Origin: PALSA-1180 sp964624625
GTDB lineage: Bacteria > Oederibacteriota > Muellerivitia > Muellerivitales > Muellerivitaceae
Assembly (NCBI GenBank): GCA_964624625.1
Contig: CAZUXW010000023.1
Coordinates: 1-37,220 of the forward strand
Length of the DNA: 37,220 nucleotides
Direction: 5' to 3'
Both the position numbers and the translations under genes were made by a program. A model generated the notes under the pieces. The model had not been told where the DNA came from and made no database searches. It saw only the letters and a program-made list of their open reading frames with translations. Of this stretch, positions 21,810 through 32,057 are shown piece by piece (position 1 is the first letter of the stretch; every line of letters begins with the position of its first letter).

Positions 21810-24494
21810 TTAGTTCTCGCCTTGCGGGGTTTCCAAGGGAAGCGTCAGCCGAAAAAGAGCTCCGCCGCCGGGCCTATTTTGGGCCGTGATGGTTCCCCCG
21901 TGGATCTGCACGAAACCCTTGCAGATGGAAAGGCCCAGACCGGCGCCGCTGGTCCTGCCGTCCTGGGGGCCGCGGTAAAACTTATCGAAGAGATGCCCCA
22001 AATCCTCCTCGGGCAGTCCGGGGCCGCGATCCACGACCTCCACCACCAACTGGCCCTTTTCTTCCTTGGCTGAAATTTCGATGGGGCTTTGGGGCGGGGT
22101 GTACTTGAGGGAATTGTCGATCAGGTTGACCAGGACCTGCTCGATGAGCAAGCTGTCCATGGGAACGAGGGGGAGATCGGATTGGATGTGGGTAGTGAGG
22201 GCGCGGCCCTCGAGCTTTTTTTCCAGCCTGGCGATGGCCGAACCGATGACCTCCCCGGGATGGTTGGGTTCCTTATTGGGGCGGATCGCCCCCGATTCCA
22301 ACTTGGTCATTTCAAGGAGGTTGCTCACCAGCCTCTCCAGCCTTTCCGCCTCGTCGTGGATGTTTTCCAGCAAGTCTTTGCGCGTGGATTCGGGGAGGGA
22401 TTCCCCGTTCTGCAGGAGGCTGCTGCTGGAGCCTGTGATGGCGGCCAGGGGGGTTCTCAAGTCGTGGGATACGGAGCTTAACAGGGAACTGCGGAGCTTT
22501 TCCGTTTCCACCTGCATCTGGGTCTTCTGCTGTTTTTGCAAAAGCTTGTCCGCGCCCACCGCCAGTGCGGTTTGGTGCGCGAAGGCTTCCAAAAGATGCA
22601 GCTGCTCCGGGATGAGGAGACGGTCCGGGTTTTGCGGTTTCACCCCGAGGGCACCGACTGGTTCGCCTGAGGCCAAGAGGGGAAGATAAAGCGCGTCCGT
22701 TCCCGGCAAGGTATCCGTGCCCCGGCCGGCGATTTGACCCAGGTCATAGGCCCAATGGGCAACCCCCATTTCTTTCGCGTCCAGCTTGAATTCCTTCGCG
22801 TCCCCGCATTGGACCTGCAGCCTTCCGTCGGCGTCGGGCAAAAAGGCGATGACGGAGCTTTCGAAAACCTCGGAGATGTGCTTGACGGCGATTTCCAATA
22901 GATCAGAGGTGCCCCAAGTACCTGCCAGCTCCCGGGAGAGGGCGTAGAGGGCCGAGGTCCGACGCTCCCGAAGCCGCGAAAGCCTTGCCTGTTGGCGGAC
23001 CCTGACGGTCAAGTTGCTGATGGAAAGACCCACCAGCAGCATGACGAAAAACATGAAGATGTACTGGGTGTCCGCGACGGCGAAGGTGAAGCGAGGCGGA
23101 ACGAAGAAAAAGTCGAAGGCCAGGACGCTTAAGAAAGAAGCCAGCGTCGAAGGGCCCAGGCTCTGGCGGTAGGAAACGGCCAATGTGCAGAGCAGGTACA
23201 CCATAATCAGGTTCGCCAAAGCCACGTAAGGGAACAGAAACCAAGCCAGGCAAGTGGTCACCGACACGGACAGGGTTGCCCAGGAGTATCCTTGCCAATC
23301 GAACCCTTTTGCGGCGCTGACAGGGGCGTTCCGTTTCGGCTTCCAGGATTCCTGGGTTTCTCCCTTGGTGGCGTAGATGTCGATGTCCCCGCTGACCCTG
23401 AGGAGCTCGTCCACCGGCGACCGCTTCAGGAGGGTTCGCCAGGAATATTGCGCAGGCTTTCCAATGAATATTTTGGTGACGTTGCGTTCTTTTGCGTAGT
23501 CCATGACCTCCTCGGCAAAATCCGCCCCGCTGACGGTCGCCGTTTCGGCTCCCAACTGCTCGGCCAGCCGGAGATTATGGATGGCCTGGGCCCGCTCCTC
23601 TCGGGAAACGCCGGCTTGGGCTTTCGTTTCCACGAAAAGAGCGATCCAATCCGCGCGGAGGGATTTGGCCATGCGGTGGGCCGCCCGGACTAGGTTGGCG
23701 GAAGAAGGGCTGGAGGAAACGCAGACCAACAGCCGGTCGGCGGTGGCCCAGGTCTGGGTGATGGCCTTGTCCCGGCGGTAATCCTGGACCTGGTCGTTGA
23801 CCCGGTCGGCGGTCGTTCGCAAGGCCATTTCCCTCAAGGCCGTCAGGTTGCCCTTACGGAAAAAATTTTGGCCCGCCCTTTGGGCCGCCTCGGGGGCGTA
23901 GACCTTTCCCTCGTTGAGGCGCTTGAGCAGGTCGTCCGGGGGCAGGTCGATCAGCTCCACCTCGTCGGCTTCGGAAAGGACCTTGTCGGGAAGGGTTTCC
24001 CGGACGATGACGCCCGTGATTTGGGCCACGATGTCGTTGACGCTTTCCAGGTGCTGGACGTTCAGGGTGCTGTAGACGTTGACTCCCAGGTCCAACAGCT
24101 CCTGCACGTCCTGCCAACGCTTCAAGTGGCGGGAGCCGGGAACGTTGGTGTGGGCCAGCTCATCGACCAAGAGAAGCCCCGGTTTGCGCCTCAAGGCCGC
24201 GTCGATATCAAACTCTTTAAGGATGGTTCCGCGGTAATCGCTTTCCAGCGGGGAGATGACTTCCAAGCCCTCCAGCAGGGCTGCCGTTTCTTTCCGTCCG
24301 TGGGTTTCCAACAAGCCCAACACCACATCAATGCCCTCTGCTTTTTTCACCCTGGCCGCTTCCAACATGGCGTAGGTCTTGCCCACGCCAGGCGAGGCCC
24401 CGAAGAAAATTTTCAATTTACCCTTTTTTTCCTGGGCCGCCTCCATCTGGAAGCGGGAAAGCAGCTCATCCGGATTGGGGCGTTTGTCGTTCAT
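21810..24494 (-). CDS. kdpD: Sensor histidine kinase KdpD, full length
   Basis: The 894-residue protein senses K+ limitation and osmotic stress and phosphorylates KdpE. Domains in order: cytoplasmic KdpD domain (about 20-230) with Walker A G-x-x-x-G-V-G-K-T at 32-40 and LLVDELAHTNVPGSRH; a USP-like domain (about 245-370); four transmembrane helices of the DUF4118 type (about 395-500); a GAF-like domain; and the kinase core with His677 in SSVSHDLRTP, N-box DNSLKYTP, DRGPGLPEED and GAGLGLSICKG. All catalytic motifs are present and length matches E. coli KdpD. Start ATG 24494. Both ends of the gene abut copies of a palindromic repeat. Confidence 0.97.
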   Translation of the reverse strand: MNDKRPNPDELLSRFQMEAAQEKKGKLKIFFGASPGVGKTYAMLEAARVKKAEGIDVVLGLLETHGRKETAALLEGLEVISPLESDYRGTILKEFDIDAALRRKPGLLLVDELAHTNVPGSRHLKRWQDVQELLDLGVNVYSTLNVQHLESVNDIVAQITGVIVRETLPDKVLSEADEVELIDLPPDDLLKRLNEGKVYAPEAAQRAGQNFFRKGNLTALREMALRTTADRVNDQVQDYRRDKAITQTWATADRLLVCVSSSPSSANLVRAAHRMAKSLRADWIALFVETKAQAGVSREERAQAIHNLRLAEQLGAETATVSGADFAEEVMDYAKERNVTKIFIGKPAQYSWRTLLKRSPVDELLRVSGDIDIYATKGETQESWKPKRNAPVSAAKGFDWQGYSWATLSVSVTTCLAWFLFPYVALANLIMVYLLCTLAVSYRQSLGPSTLASFLSVLAFDFFFVPPRFTFAVADTQYIFMFFVMLLVGLSISNLTVRVRQQARLSRLRERRTSALYALSRELAGTWGTSDLLEIAVKHISEVFESSVIAFLPDADGRLQVQCGDAKEFKLDAKEMGVAHWAYDLGQIAGRGTDTLPGTDALYLPLLASGEPVGALGVKPQNPDRLLIPEQLHLLEAFAHQTALAVGADKLLQKQQKTQMQVETEKLRSSLLSSVSHDLRTPLAAITGSSSSLLQNGESLPESTRKDLLENIHDEAERLERLVSNLLEMTKLESGAIRPNKEPNHPGEVIGSAIARLEKKLEGRALTTHIQSDLPLVPMDSLLIEQVLVNLIDNSLKYTPPQSPIEISAKEEKGQLVVEVVDRGPGLPEEDLGHLFDKFYRGPQDGRTSGAGLGLSICKGFVQIHGGTITAQNRPGGGALFRLTLPLETPQGEN

Positions 24495-24513
24495 GGATAA
24501 AACCTAAAAGCGA

Positions 24514-24613
24514 TTAACCACCAAGGCACCAAGGCACCAAGAACGGCTGATGGAAAAGGCCTGATTTTAAAAATGGTTGGAATTTCTTGGTGTCTTGGTG
24601 ACTTGGTGGTGAA
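24514..24613. repeat. Palindromic CCAAG-type repeat, copy 2 (upstream of kdpD)
   Basis: The left arm TTAACCACCAAGGCACCAAG plus a further GCACCAAGAAC (24514-24544) is inverted relative to the right arm TTCTTGGTGTCTTGGTGACT plus TGGTGGTGAA (24584-24613). The arms enclose about 40 bases that are unrelated to the interior of copy 1. It sits between the kdpD start and the divergent kdp operon leader. Confidence 0.75.
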
Positions 24614-24849
24614 TAGGTTTTGTCTCATGGCTGGATTTTACGCTTCGACGGCGAGGACTGTCCATGAAAGGGGTCATAAAAACCCTTTATTTTAATCTTT
24701 TCCATATATCTTCTTGGTTCCTCTTAACAGCATCCTTATCCACTTTCGCCGTATCTTCTCCTTGACGAAAGGCCCCTAGAAACATCCGTGAAAAGGATCA
24801 TGGTTGAGCAGGGGTTACCCAGTATGGTACGGCCCCGCAGGAGGTTGCC
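24614..24849 (+). promoter_or_regulatory. Leader/promoter region of the kdp operon, with a possible 33-residue ORF
   Basis: These bases separate the divergent kdpD gene from the first small gene of the kdp operon and should contain its KdpE-controlled promoter, though I cannot place convincing -35/-10 or operator sequences. A 33-codon frame runs from ATG 24664 to TGA 24765, with GAGGA 7 bases upstream. Its product is hydrophobic with Lys at 2 and 6, like a leader or signal peptide; I rate it as only a possible gene. Confidence 0.35.
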
Positions 24850-24999
24850 ATGGCAAGGTTATTGTTTCTCTCCAGCCCTATTCTCTTTGGCTGGCTTTGC
24901 CTGCTTTTGGGTAAGACTTTCAGCTGGTTCAGGACCATGAGGGAAGAAAAAGATTTGACTAAGGTGACGATCCTAACGAACGCGGGGGAATCTAAGTGA
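24850..24999 (+). CDS. Small membrane protein, first small gene of the kdp operon
   Basis: A 49-codon frame with an excellent ribosome-binding site (AGGAGGTTGCC before ATG). The product has one hydrophobic segment (residues about 3-21, LLFLSSPILFGWLCLLLG), then a basic W-F-R-T-M-R and a charged, probably cytosolic tail. I do not recognise a family. It lies on the same strand and about 100 bases before the next small membrane-protein gene and kdpF, so it may be a small accessory subunit or regulator of the Kdp pump. Coding status is inferred from the ribosome-binding site and transmembrane pattern. Confidence 0.5.
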   Translation: MARLLFLSSPILFGWLCLLLGKTFSWFRTMREEKDLTKVTILTNAGESK

Positions 25000-25096
25000 A
25001 AATGGAGCCCATCTTTCTCCCTTAAAACATTTGTTATGACAAGGGACATAGTGGAAATGGACTATCGGGCCGATGATGCCGGTAAAGGAGGCGGCC

Positions 25097-25264
25097 ATGA
25101 ATGCGAATCAAATATTGTTCTGGCAAGTGTTCCTGACCTTTTGTTTCTTTTGTATCGCCATCGCCTATATCACCCATCAGGTGATCCTTCACCAAAGGAA
25201 AAAGAAGGTGGTTAAAAGAACCGTGAAAAATAAGAAGGGCATCAAAAGAAAGAGGAGGAAATAA
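25097..25264 (+). CDS. Small membrane protein with very basic tail, kdp operon
   Basis: A 55-residue product starting at ATG 25097 after a perfect AAAGGAGG site. One transmembrane helix (ILFWQVFLTFCFFCIAIAYI) is followed by HQVILHQ and a tail in which about half of the residues are Lys or Arg. The positive-inside rule puts the tail in the cytoplasm, where it could touch phospholipid, RNA or the pump. An upstream in-frame ATG at 25073 is less likely because the ribosome-binding site fits 25097. The next gene begins 2 bases after its stop. No known family is recognised. Confidence 0.65.
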   Translation: MNANQILFWQVFLTFCFFCIAIAYITHQVILHQRKKKVVKRTVKNKKGIKRKRRK

Positions 25265-25266
25265 CC

Positions 25267-25365
25267 ATGTTGGAATTCTGGTGTGTGGCTTTGTTTCTGG
25301 CCTTGTCGGTGTCGACGATCTGGTTGATCGGCGCCTTGGACAAGATGATGGGAGGGGATTCATGA
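25267..25365 (+). CDS. 32-residue membrane protein overlapping kdpF
   Basis: A short frame (ATG 25267, preceded by AGAGGAGGAAATAACC) encodes a single-helix peptide: hydrophobic FWCVALFLALSVSTIWLIGA followed by LDKMMGGDS. Its stop overlaps the kdpF start in ATGA, the usual sign of translational coupling. Size and topology resemble KdpF itself, so it may be a KdpF-like second small subunit, but there is no sequence match strong enough to call it a paralogue. Confidence 0.65.
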   Translation: MLEFWCVALFLALSVSTIWLIGALDKMMGGDS

Positions 25366-25451
25366 GCGCGATATACGTGATCAGCGCCGTCGTGGCGGCG
25401 GGGCTTTTGATTTACCTGGTGGTGGCTTTGTTGAAACCGGAGTGGTTCTGA
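25362..25451 (+). CDS. kdpF: Potassium-transporting ATPase small subunit KdpF
   Basis: The 29-residue peptide has one transmembrane helix and the family ending L-L-K-P-E-W-F. KdpF stabilises the KdpABC complex in the inner membrane. The start overlaps the preceding small gene by 4 bases, with GGGAGGGG upstream as a ribosome-binding site. KdpA follows after 60 bases. Confidence 0.92.
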   Translation: MSAIYVISAVVAAGLLIYLVVALLKPEWF

Positions 25452-25511
25452 AAGCGGCTGTCAGCCGTCAGCTGCAGGTCATTCGCAAAACATGAGTAAT
25501 GGAGATTTCAG

Positions 25512-27314
25512 ATGACAACGAGTCAATGGGTTCAGATTCTATTCTATATGGTGGTTCTGCTGGCCTTGGTGAAGCCATTGGGGCTTTACATGGCCAGGGT
25601 TTACGAGAACAAGCCTTTCTTCTTCGATAAGGTCCTAGGTTGGCTGGAGAGGCTGGTCTACCGCCTCTGCGGAGTCAATGCGAAGGAGGAAATGGACTGG
25701 AAGGGTTACGCCCTGGCCATGCTCCTTTTTAATATTGTGGGGGGCATCCTCCTTTATGTGATCATGCGCGTCCAACAAATCCTGCCCTTCAACCCGGCGG
25801 GAATGGCGGCGGTTCCGCCGGACCTTTCTTTTAATACAGCCATCAGCTTCATTACCAATACCAACTGGCAAAATTACGGCGGCGAATCCACCATGAGTTA
25901 TTTCACCCAAATGGCGGGTTTGGCGGTCCACAACTTCCTTTCGGCGGCCTGCGGTATCGCCACCTTGGTGGCCTTCTTCCGGGGCTTCACCCGCAAGCAA
26001 ACCAATAAACTCGGCAACTTCTGGGTGGATATGACCCGAACCACCCTCTATATATTATTGCCCTTAAGTTTCATCATGGCCCTGGTTTTGATCCAACAGG
26101 GAATGCCGCAAACTTTTTCGGCTTATCCCACGGCCACCTTGGTTCAACCGACTTCCTATGACCAGCCCGTCACCACCGCCGCCGGCGCGCCTGTCACCGG
26201 TACGGATGGAAAGCCCCAAATGACCCATGTGGTGGTCACGGATCAACCCTTGGCGGTCGGCCCTGTGGCTTCCCAGATCGCCATCAAGCAGTTGGGCACC
26301 AACGGCGGCGGTTATTACAACACCAACTCGGCCCACCCCTACGAGAATCCGACTCCCTTGACCAACCTCTTGGAAGTTCTGGGCCTTTTATTAATCTCCG
26401 CGGCCCTTTGCTACACCTTTGGGGTCATGGCGGGCGACCGCCGGCAGGGTTGGGCGGTGCTTTTAGCCATGGTCCTAATGTTCCTGCCATTGGTATATCT
26501 TTGTGTGCACTCTGAGCAGGCCGGGATTCCGGCGCTCTCCAAGTTAACGGCGGGGATTCATGGGGAATCCCTCAACGACGGAAACATGGAAGGCAAGGAA
26601 GTGCGTTTCGGTATTGGAAATTCGGCTTTCTGGGCCGCGGCCACCACCGGAACTTCCTGCGGCGCGGTGAATGCCATGCACGATTCCTTCACGCCCATGG
26701 GCGGGTTTGTGCCCTTGACCATGCTCATGCTGGGAGAAGTTGTTTTTGGCGGGGTGGGCTCGGGTCTTTACGTCATGCTGGTCTTCGTCATCGTGGCGGT
26801 TTTCGTGGCGGGCCTCATGGTGGGCCGCACACCCGAGTACCTGGGCAAGAAAATCCAATCCTTCGAGATGAAGATGGCTTCCCTCATCATCCTCATCCCG
26901 CCTATGGTCATTCTCATCCTGACCGCCGTCGGGGTTTCCACCGCTGCGGGCAAGGCGGGTCCCTTGAATCCCGGGGCCCATGGATTTTCCGAGATCCTTT
27001 ACGCCTTTTGCTCCCAGGTGGCCAATAACGGCAGCGCCTTCGGGGGACTCACGGGCAACACTCCCTTCTACAACATGATGGGGGCGGTGGCCATGTGGTT
27101 CGGCCGCTTTTGGCTGGCCATTCCGGCCCTGGCCATCGCGGGAAGCCTGGCTAAAAAGAAAAGCGTTCCCGAAAGCGCCGGGACCCTTCCCACCCACACG
27201 TTTCTATTCGTGATCATGCTCATTTCCACCATCATCATCGTCGGCGCCTTGACCTTCTTTCCGGCCCTGGCATTGGGGCCTATCGTGGAACATTTGAAGA
27301 TGATCGGATTGTGA
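25512..27314 (+). CDS. kdpA: Potassium-transporting ATPase channel subunit KdpA
   Basis: KdpA is the K+-selective, channel-like subunit of the KdpFABC P-type ATPase. The 600-residue product has about ten membrane helices and the four selectivity-filter regions, including TNTNWQNYGGEST, GTNGGGYYNTNSAHPYENP, TTGTSCGAVNAMHDS and NNGSAFGGLTGNTP. It is a little longer than the E. coli protein, mostly in the periplasmic region around residues 200-240. A GGAGA site lies upstream of ATG 25512. Confidence 0.98.
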   Translation: MTTSQWVQILFYMVVLLALVKPLGLYMARVYENKPFFFDKVLGWLERLVYRLCGVNAKEEMDWKGYALAMLLFNIVGGILLYVIMRVQQILPFNPAGMAAVPPDLSFNTAISFITNTNWQNYGGESTMSYFTQMAGLAVHNFLSAACGIATLVAFFRGFTRKQTNKLGNFWVDMTRTTLYILLPLSFIMALVLIQQGMPQTFSAYPTATLVQPTSYDQPVTTAAGAPVTGTDGKPQMTHVVVTDQPLAVGPVASQIAIKQLGTNGGGYYNTNSAHPYENPTPLTNLLEVLGLLLISAALCYTFGVMAGDRRQGWAVLLAMVLMFLPLVYLCVHSEQAGIPALSKLTAGIHGESLNDGNMEGKEVRFGIGNSAFWAAATTGTSCGAVNAMHDSFTPMGGFVPLTMLMLGEVVFGGVGSGLYVMLVFVIVAVFVAGLMVGRTPEYLGKKIQSFEMKMASLIILIPPMVILILTAVGVSTAAGKAGPLNPGAHGFSEILYAFCSQVANNGSAFGGLTGNTPFYNMMGAVAMWFGRFWLAIPALAIAGSLAKKKSVPESAGTLPTHTFLFVIMLISTIIIVGALTFFPALALGPIVEHLKMIGL

Positions 27315-27444
27315 AGGTAAAGCGATGAAGAAAAAGCCGGGTAACAGAAAAGGAAAGTTGAAACTCCCCGCACGGTGGGGTGGAGCGAAAGAAAACAAGG
27401 TTTCCAACCGGGGCGTCAAAGCCCCTCAAAAAGAGGTATTGAAA
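27315..27444 (+). promoter_or_regulatory. Spacer between kdpA and kdpB with short hairpin
   Basis: The frame of kdpB stays open for 40 codons upstream of the chosen start, from ATG 27325, but these residues are Lys/Arg/Gly/Pro-rich and unlike KdpB. A 5-bp stem GGGGC/GCCCC (27410-27425) lies 20 bases before the kdpB ATG, and a CCCC/GGGG pair occurs at about 27365-27380. It may tune KdpB translation, or reflect an N-terminal extension. Confidence 0.35.
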
Positions 27445-29520
<2,076 letters not shown>

Positions 29521-29553
29521 AGGCCAATTCAAAATCCTAACCAGGAGGAACAT

Positions 29554-30141
29554 ATGTTTAAGGAAATCGGGGTTCAGTTGAAAAAATCGGTCCTGTTCGT
29601 GGCGGTGTTCACGGTTTTAGTGGGGCTAATTTATCCGGCGGCGGTCACCTTATGCGGGCAGGTCCTGTTCCCGAAGCAGGCTAATGGGAGCTTGATCACG
29701 GTGAATGGTAAAATCGTCGGATCGGAATTGATCGGCCAGCCCTTCGATGGTGTTAAATATTTCTGGAGCAGGCCGTCAGCCACCGGACCTTTCGGTTATA
29801 ACGCCGGGTCTTCCAGCGGATCCAACCTGGGGCCTACCAATCCCGCGCAGTCGGACGCGGTCAAGGGCCGTGTCGACGCCCTTAAAAAGGCCCATCCTGA
29901 AAAGGCGGACGCCCCCGTGCCAATGGATTTGGTAACAGCCTCCGGATCCGGGTTGGACCCTCATATCAGCCCCGCGGCGGCCGAATACCAGGCTTCCCGG
30001 GTAGCTAAAAACCGGAATCTTCCCCTCGCGAAGGTGGAGGAACTGATTACCCAAAATACCGATACGCCATTTCTGGGCTTCATTGGTGATCCCGGCGTTA
30101 ATGTGGTTAAGCTGAATTTGGCCCTGGATTCGTTGAAATAA
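29554..30141 (+). CDS. kdpC: Potassium-transporting ATPase subunit KdpC
   Basis: KdpC is the single-pass subunit that helps ATP binding by KdpB. The 195-residue protein has one N-terminal membrane helix (SVLFVAVFTVLVGLIYPAAV) and a periplasmic domain with G-S-E-L-I-G-Q-P-F, YFWSRPSATGPFGYNAGSSS, SGSGLDPHISPAAAEYQ and VNVVKLNLAL, all KdpC hallmarks. A strong CAGGAGGA site precedes ATG 29554. Confidence 0.98.
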   Translation: MFKEIGVQLKKSVLFVAVFTVLVGLIYPAAVTLCGQVLFPKQANGSLITVNGKIVGSELIGQPFDGVKYFWSRPSATGPFGYNAGSSSGSNLGPTNPAQSDAVKGRVDALKKAHPEKADAPVPMDLVTASGSGLDPHISPAAAEYQASRVAKNRNLPLAKVEELITQNTDTPFLGFIGDPGVNVVKLNLALDSLK

Positions 30142-30183
30142 ATTTTAGCGTTTGATCTTTGTAAATAATTTCTGGAGGAAGAA

Positions 30184-31449
30184 ATGAGTAAGATGGGCAA
30201 GTTGTTCAGCCTAATGGCCGCCATCGCCCTGGTGATGGTTAGTCAGTCGGTTTGGGCCGAAGATGCCAAGCCGGCGGCGACGCCTGCGGCTCCGGCAATT
30301 GTTGTTGGCGGGATGGTCGATACTTATTACACCTACAATTTTACGAATTCGAGCGTCCGGAATGGTTCCGGGAACGTTTGGACTTCCCCCGCCCCCGTCG
30401 GCGTTTTGGGCAGCTATTTCAATACCCAGGACGAGACTTTCGCTTTGGGTATGGCCGAGTTGAAGGCGACGGCGACCCAAGGGGATGCCAGCGCCCACTT
30501 GGTGTTGAATTATGGCCAGGAAGGAAGTTTGGGACTCGGTTCGGTTCAAGGAATTGACGTGTTGCAAGCCTATGTTTCCTTGGCTGCCGGTCAATGGGGT
30601 TTCAATTTGGGCCGCTTTGCGACCTGGATGGGAAATGAAGTCATCGAGAGCAATGGCAACTGGAACTACAGCCGTTCGGAGCTGTTCTGGGCCACCATTC
30701 CCCTGTGGCACCAGGGCTTGAGCGTTTCGTTCAACCCTGACACGAAAATCGGGGCAACCCTTTATGCCGTTGATGGTTGGAATAACACCGGCGTGATGTG
30801 GGGTTCGACCGGCCAAGAAATCGGGAAGACTTACGGGTTGCAGATCGCCCTTCATCCTGATGCTTCCTTGGGAATCATCTTGAACGGTATCGTTGGCCCT
30901 GGCGGGTCTTTGGCCGGCATCGTGCCTGGTTCAATCACCCTTGGGAATCCCGCGGGAAATCCGGAAGATCCGGCCGATGCCCGCTATGTCGGTGAATTGA
31001 TTGTCTCGCTGGCCGCCACGGATAAGCTCTCCTTGGCCCTTGATGCCGAATATTTCGGCCAAGACCAGGACGTTCCAATCGCGCCAGCCACGACCAACAA
31101 GTCTTTGACCGGCTGGGGCGTGGACCTCTATGGCCGCTACCAGATTGAAAGCGACTGGGCCGCGGCTCTTCGTTTGGAAGAGGTCTATGACGACAACGGT
31201 TACATCGGGATCGGCGGCACGCCCGCCGTTCCGGGCCCTGGAGTTCTCTCGGGCGAAGTTCGTGACATGACCTTGACGATCGAGCACAACTTCACGCCGA
31301 ACCTGTTGGCCCGTTTGGAAGGCCGAATCGACATGGAGGTCATCGGTGGGACTCAAACCAGCTCCACTGCCGCGCCTTTTGGTCCTTATGCCGGTAATGG
31401 GTCGGGAACCCAGACAACCGGTACCGCCAGCGCGGTGTTTAGCTTCTAA
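30184..31449 (+). CDS. Outer-membrane beta-barrel porin (BBP2-like), last gene of kdp operon
   Basis: The 421-residue protein has a signal peptide ending at VWAED, an Ala/Pro-rich lead, and then an amphipathic beta-strand pattern through to a C-terminal Phe (ASAVFSF), as in outer-membrane barrels. Segments VVGGMVDTYYTYNF, GRFATWMGNEVIES and WGVDLYGRYQIES fit the beta-barrel porin-2 family. It starts 42 bases after kdpC with GGAGGA, and a terminator follows, so it belongs to the kdp transcript. A K+-permeable or general diffusion porin supplying the Kdp pump would fit; the substrate is inferred from context only. Confidence 0.85.
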   Translation: MSKMGKLFSLMAAIALVMVSQSVWAEDAKPAATPAAPAIVVGGMVDTYYTYNFTNSSVRNGSGNVWTSPAPVGVLGSYFNTQDETFALGMAELKATATQGDASAHLVLNYGQEGSLGLGSVQGIDVLQAYVSLAAGQWGFNLGRFATWMGNEVIESNGNWNYSRSELFWATIPLWHQGLSVSFNPDTKIGATLYAVDGWNNTGVMWGSTGQEIGKTYGLQIALHPDASLGIILNGIVGPGGSLAGIVPGSITLGNPAGNPEDPADARYVGELIVSLAATDKLSLALDAEYFGQDQDVPIAPATTNKSLTGWGVDLYGRYQIESDWAAALRLEEVYDDNGYIGIGGTPAVPGPGVLSGEVRDMTLTIEHNFTPNLLARLEGRIDMEVIGGTQTSSTAAPFGPYAGNGSGTQTTGTASAVFSF

Positions 31450-31558
31450 GCAACCCCCGTTGTTGAATGGAGCCTGGTGGCGGCTGAGGTGAAGTAAAAG
31501 GGAAATCCGGGCCCGGTTCCCCAATCGGGCAAGGAGAGGGGGCAACACTACCTCCTTT

Positions 31559-31594
31559 AAAGAAGCCTCGAGGCTAACCGGGGCTTCTTTTTTT
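31559..31594 (+). terminator. Intrinsic terminator of the kdp operon
   Basis: AAAGAAGCC (31559-31567) pairs with GGCTTCTTT (31582-31590) and is followed by a run of T. It lies about 110 bases after the porin stop and 26 bases before the first PII gene, so PII expression needs readthrough or its own promoter. Confidence 0.9.
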
Positions 31595-31619
31595 ATCCCC
31601 GGGTTAGAAAGGTTCAGCC

Positions 31620-31961
31620 ATGAAAAAAATCGAAACCTACATCCGTCCCGATAAATTTCCGGACGTTCAGATGGCCCTGGATAACCTCGGGTCGCCCGGC
31701 ATGACGGTGACCGAGATCCGTGGTCATGGAATGCAAAAGGGCGTGACCCACCAATGGAAGAGCGAGACCATCAAGGTTGACCTATTGCCGAAGCTAAAAA
31801 TTGAGACTGTTGTCCAGGACCGGGATGTCCCCAAAACCGTTGAGGCAATCCTGGAGGCGGCGAATAGCGGCCAGCCGGGCGATGGCAAGATTTTCGTGAC
31901 TTCCGTCGAAGAGGTTTACCGTATCCGGACCAAAGAGTCGGGTGAGAGGGCGATTTCCTGA
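31620..31961 (+). CDS. PII-family signalling protein, copy 1
   Basis: PII proteins are trimers that bind ATP/ADP and 2-oxoglutarate and regulate partner proteins through a flexible T-loop. The 113 residues align with GlnB/GlnK without gaps. Ligand residues are kept: G37, Q39, K40, K58, G87-D-G89-K90, R101 and R103. The T-loop is unusual: position 51, the uridylylation Tyr of GlnB, is Ile, and position 46 is Trp. Covalent control by GlnD is therefore not expected. The gene lies just upstream of an ion-transporter gene (96 bases) and is about 73% identical, by my count, to a second PII gene after it. The likely role is allosteric control of that transporter or of the neighbouring kinase. Confidence 0.92.
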   Translation: MKKIETYIRPDKFPDVQMALDNLGSPGMTVTEIRGHGMQKGVTHQWKSETIKVDLLPKLKIETVVQDRDVPKTVEAILEAANSGQPGDGKIFVTSVEEVYRIRTKESGERAIS

Positions 31962-32057
31962 AGCGTTGCTTTTCCATTTCCCCTAAAATGGGCAGTGGCA
32001 TAAAATTGGCTTGATGCCTGATGGAGGTGATGGAGCGGATTAACGAAGGGTGTCGAA

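Noticed and set aside
24820..24850. Sigma-54 promoter (TGGTAC...GCA) before the first small kdp gene
   Set aside because: The GG-to-GC spacing is one base short and the hexamers are poor; the GCAGGAGG there is better explained as the ribosome-binding site.
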